Shown: in pieces, positions 44,140 to 46,434 of the stretch | How positions within the stretch are numbered: the first letter of the stretch is position 1 | How the letters are laid out: each line of letters opens with the position of its first letter | NCBI RefSeq assembly: GCF_010811875.1 | Contig: NZ_VKHP01000041.1 | Location: 1 to 46,434, forward strand | Source: Bradyrhizobium uaiense | GTDB lineage: Bacteria > Pseudomonadota > Alphaproteobacteria > Rhizobiales > Xanthobacteraceae | DNA: 46,434 nt | Direction: 5' to 3' | The notes under the pieces: model-generated | What the model saw: the letters and a program-made list of their open reading frames with translations, nothing else | What the model was told of the DNA's origin: nothing | The model's database searches: none | Program-made: the position numbers and the translations under genes

Positions 44140-45582
44140 TCACGACAGCGCCGGCTGCACTTCTGCGACCGGTGCTGACTTGCCCCAGCGCGTCAGGATC
44201 ACGCTGAGGCAGGACAGCACGCCGAGCACACCCATCGAGGCGGCGGCGAGTGTGAAGAAGTTTTGCGCACTCGCCTCATGCGTCGAGAGCCACCAGCCGC
44301 CGGTGCCGATGAAGATCAGCCGCGCGGTCTGCGCCAGCACCGGACCCAGCACCTTCGCCGCGCCCTGCGAGGAGAAATACATCGACATCGCAAGGCCGAT
44401 GAAAGCGTACATCGGCGCAGCAGTCGACAGGTACTGATGGCTGGTCGCCCGCACATGCGGATCGCTGGTGAACAGATTGACCCAGAGGTCGGGGAACACG
44501 GCGATGAAGCTGCCGACGATGCCGACCGAAAGGAACGACAGCGTACCCGCAGTCCAGGCGATGCGCCGGGCACGCGCGACGCGGTCGGCGCCGACCGCCA
44601 TGCCGATCATCGGCACCGAGGCGATGCCGACCGCGAACGCGACCGAGGTCAGCATGAATTCGAGCCGCGCGCCGATGCCGTAGCCCGCGAGCACCGCGGT
44701 GCCGAACTGCGCCAGCATGTGGGTGAAGATCGAGATCGTCAAAACCGATTGCAGCGGCGAGAAGCAGGAGACCGCGCCGACCCTGAGGATGTCGATGAAC
44801 ATCGCCCATTGCACGCGCAGCCCCTTCAACTTCGGCTTCACGCGGGCGCGGCCCGAGAACAGATACCAGCCCATCACGCTGATGCTGATCGAATAGGCGA
44901 TCAGCGAACCCGCGGCGACGCCGCGCATGCCGAACTGCGGCACCGGCCCGAGACCGAGCCCGAGCGTGCCGCCGAGAATGATCTGGCACACCGCCGAGGA
45001 CAGGATCATGGTCGACGGCAGCTTCATGTTGCCGGTGCCGCGTAGGATGCCGGCCATCGTGTTCATCAGCCACGGCAGGATCGCCCCGCCGAAGAAGATC
45101 TGCGAATAGGCGATCGCCTGTGCCAGCACGTTGCCGCGGCCGCCGAGCAATTCGAGCAGGCGCGGACCGAAGATCAGCATGCCGAACATGAACGTCAAAC
45201 CGAAGGTCAGGCCGATCATCAGCGCATGCATGGCGAGCGTCGAGGCACGCTCGATCTCGCCGGCACCGAGCGCACGCGCGATCGCGGATGCGACGCCGCC
45301 GCCCATCGCGCCGCCCGACATCGTCATGGTCAGGATCACGCAAGGAAACAGCAGCGCCATCGCCGCGAGCGACTCGACGCCGAGCCGGCCGATATAGGAC
45401 GTCTCCGCGATCACCACGCAGGTGCCGGCGGACAGCGCGATCACGTTCGGCCACGCCAGCCACAACAGCGTGCGCAGGATCGGCCCGTCGAGCAGCGCGT
45501 TGCGCGCCGGTCTGGTGACCGGCGGCGGCAGCGGCCGCTCTTGTTCGTCGACAGGTATTTCGGCGAGGCCGAGGTCGGACAT
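44140..45582 (-). CDS. MATE-family efflux transporter, second copy
   Basis: An inner-membrane exporter of 480 residues, twelve helices, of the NorM/DinF-like MATE superfamily but not closely related to the gene at 2960-4282. It has LAWPNVIALSAGTCVVIAET, RLGVESLAAMALLFPCVIL and a GGVASAIARALGAGE loop. ATG 45582 was chosen for GGGAG five bases upstream. The inverted repeat at 45616-45637 lies in its upstream region. The substrate is unknown. Confidence 0.9.
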   Translation of the reverse strand: MSDLGLAEIPVDEQERPLPPPVTRPARNALLDGPILRTLLWLAWPNVIALSAGTCVVIAETSYIGRLGVESLAAMALLFPCVILTMTMSGGAMGGGVASAIARALGAGEIERASTLAMHALMIGLTFGLTFMFGMLIFGPRLLELLGGRGNVLAQAIAYSQIFFGGAILPWLMNTMAGILRGTGNMKLPSTMILSSAVCQIILGGTLGLGLGPVPQFGMRGVAAGSLIAYSISISVMGWYLFSGRARVKPKLKGLRVQWAMFIDILRVGAVSCFSPLQSVLTISIFTHMLAQFGTAVLAGYGIGARLEFMLTSVAFAVGIASVPMIGMAVGADRVARARRIAWTAGTLSFLSVGIVGSFIAVFPDLWVNLFTSDPHVRATSHQYLSTAAPMYAFIGLAMSMYFSSQGAAKVLGPVLAQTARLIFIGTGGWWLSTHEASAQNFFTLAAASMGVLGVLSCLSVILTRWGKSAPVAEVQPALS

Positions 45583-45615
45583 TTCTACTCCCACGCGCGC
45601 AGTCTGGGAGCCGCG

Positions 45616-45637
45616 CCATGGTGTTTCCCTACCATGG
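45616..45637 (-). promoter_or_regulatory. Seven-base dyad upstream of the second MATE gene
   Basis: CCATGGT-GTTTCCCT-ACCATGG is a perfect inverted repeat, 34 bases before the start codon. It could be an operator for a TetR or similar repressor, which often control MATE pumps. No regulator gene lies next to it. Confidence 0.45.
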
Positions 45638-45712
45638 CAGCGGCGAAATCCACGTGCGCGGGACGCAAGGGGGGCCTGCGCGATTGCAGGTGAACCCAGA
45701 TGAACCTCTGAT

Positions 45713-46434
45713 CTAGCCGACCGACCAGACGAACGGCGCGCCGGCGCTGCTATTCGGCTTCAGATACACCGGAATGTGCCGTCCGCAGCCGGCCGCCAGC
45801 CCTTCAAGCAGACCTGTCAGCACGCTGGCGCAGGCCGGATGATAATCGGCGACATCGGCCATCAGCTTCCAGCCCTGCTGGCGGATTTCGAACTGGCCCT
45901 CGGATTCGCTGATCTCGGCGACGTCGTCCTGTGACTCGAACAGAGTGCGCAGGAATGCGGCAAATTCCGTGGCGCGGCCACGGCTGCCGCCGAGCGACTG
46001 CGCGACCTCGTCGAAATACTGCATGCCAATCAGCTTGCCGGTGAGATGCAGCAGATAGCTCGCATCCTCGGGCCCGAACACCTGCACGATGACGGGCGCG
46101 GCCGTCTTCACATATTCCATCGCGTAGTTGCGATAGGCCTTCTCCAGCCGCGGCTTCGGCCAGCTGTCGACCGGCAACGCCGGCGCGGTCTTCGAATCGA
46201 ACAGCGGCGCCTCGAGATGGCGCGCGAACACAAGGCGCTGGTCGAGCTCGAGCGGATGATCGTATTGGTAGTAATAGCCCTCGAGCCCGTCCTGGCCGTC
46301 GACGCTCTGCTTGGTGCAGACGAAGCCGAGCCTGAGATCGCCGAGGGCTGCGCCATTGTTGGCGTGCCAGCCGCGCAGCATCGCGCGCGAGACCTCGCCG
46401 GGCACCCCGCAGATCGCCGTGCCCTTCCAGATCC
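45713..46434 (-). CDS. Unidentified protein, 5' end beyond the window
   Basis: The minus-strand frame is open through the window end (46434), so the gene is cut. About 240 residues are visible. It contains YYYQYDHPLELDQRLVFARH, then PRLEKAYRNYAMEYV, LLHLTGKLIGMQYFDEVAQS and a C-terminal VYLKPNSSAGAPF. It is soluble by appearance, with no membrane helix. I do not recognise the family. It is on the same strand as the MATE gene, about 130 bases before it. GTG 46405 is not taken as the start because the frame runs on upstream. Confidence 0.65.
   Translation of the reverse strand, partial: IWKGTAICGVPGEVSRAMLRGWHANNGAALGDLRLGFVCTKQSVDGQDGLEGYYYQYDHPLELDQRLVFARHLEAPLFDSKTAPALPVDSWPKPRLEKAYRNYAMEYVKTAAPVIVQVFGPEDASYLLHLTGKLIGMQYFDEVAQSLGGSRGRATEFAAFLRTLFESQDDVAEISESEGQFEIRQQGWKLMADVADYHPACASVLTGLLEGLAAGCGRHIPVYLKPNSSAGAPFVWSVG

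Overview
The window looks like chromosomal DNA of a GC-rich alphaproteobacterium, most likely a Bradyrhizobium or close relative. Four things point there: a class I lysyl-tRNA synthetase, a DUF3551 secreted protein, FNR/FixK-type boxes, and a dense set of intergenic palindromic repeats of the kind common in Bradyrhizobiaceae. There is no phage, plasmid or transposase module and no CRISPR array. Almost every gene is a housekeeping, transport, redox or regulatory gene.

Layout. (1) 1-4282: a long inverted repeat abuts a 5'-truncated ATP-dependent DNA ligase. Then come a small membrane protein, a metallo-beta-lactamase-fold hydrolase and a MATE exporter. (2) 4287-12378: a repeat cluster; pyrD overlapping a DUF952 gene; an S24 (LexA/CI-like) regulator; a class II aldolase; class I lysS; a periplasmic solute-binding protein; a SCO copper chaperone with a small membrane protein; and an exported protein. 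(3) 12656-24105: an FAD dehydrogenase, small exported proteins (one frameshifted), an RND efflux adaptor and permease, an HxlR regulator, a large CDGSH/ferredoxin/truncated-globin fusion, RidA and a PHA-synthase-like hydrolase. This part carries three good FNR/FixK-type boxes. (4) 24303-29153: a Rieske oxygenase divergent from a LysR regulator, then an NTF2-like protein, a LuxR-type regulator and a cytochrome P450. (5) 29423-34767: a same-strand cluster of DUF5132, HMA2-like, atypical P1B ATPase lacking the CPC motif, EcsC and DUF445. (6) 34885-38813: a dihydrodipicolinate-synthase-like aldolase with two small downstream ORFs, an old yellow enzyme and an LLM flavin monooxygenase. (7) 39116-46434: a 58-residue membrane protein, DUF3551, tRNA-Gly(CCC), a GT22/Alg9-like glycosyltransferase, an alkylguanine methyltransferase next to an AraC regulator, VOC and SRPBCC proteins, a second MATE exporter, and an unidentified gene cut by the window end.

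The best candidates for something undescribed are four. The first is the five-gene metal-ATPase/membrane cluster at 29.4-34.8 kb, whose ATPase replaces CPC with an Asp-Tyr-Gly motif. The second is the five-part iron-sulfur/globin fusion at 20.8-22.2 kb. The third is the group of FNR-type boxes that puts the RND pump, a PHA-synthase-like gene and a small exported protein under likely low-oxygen control. The fourth is the small exported protein itself, whose reading frame is restored by a -1 shift on a six-A run.
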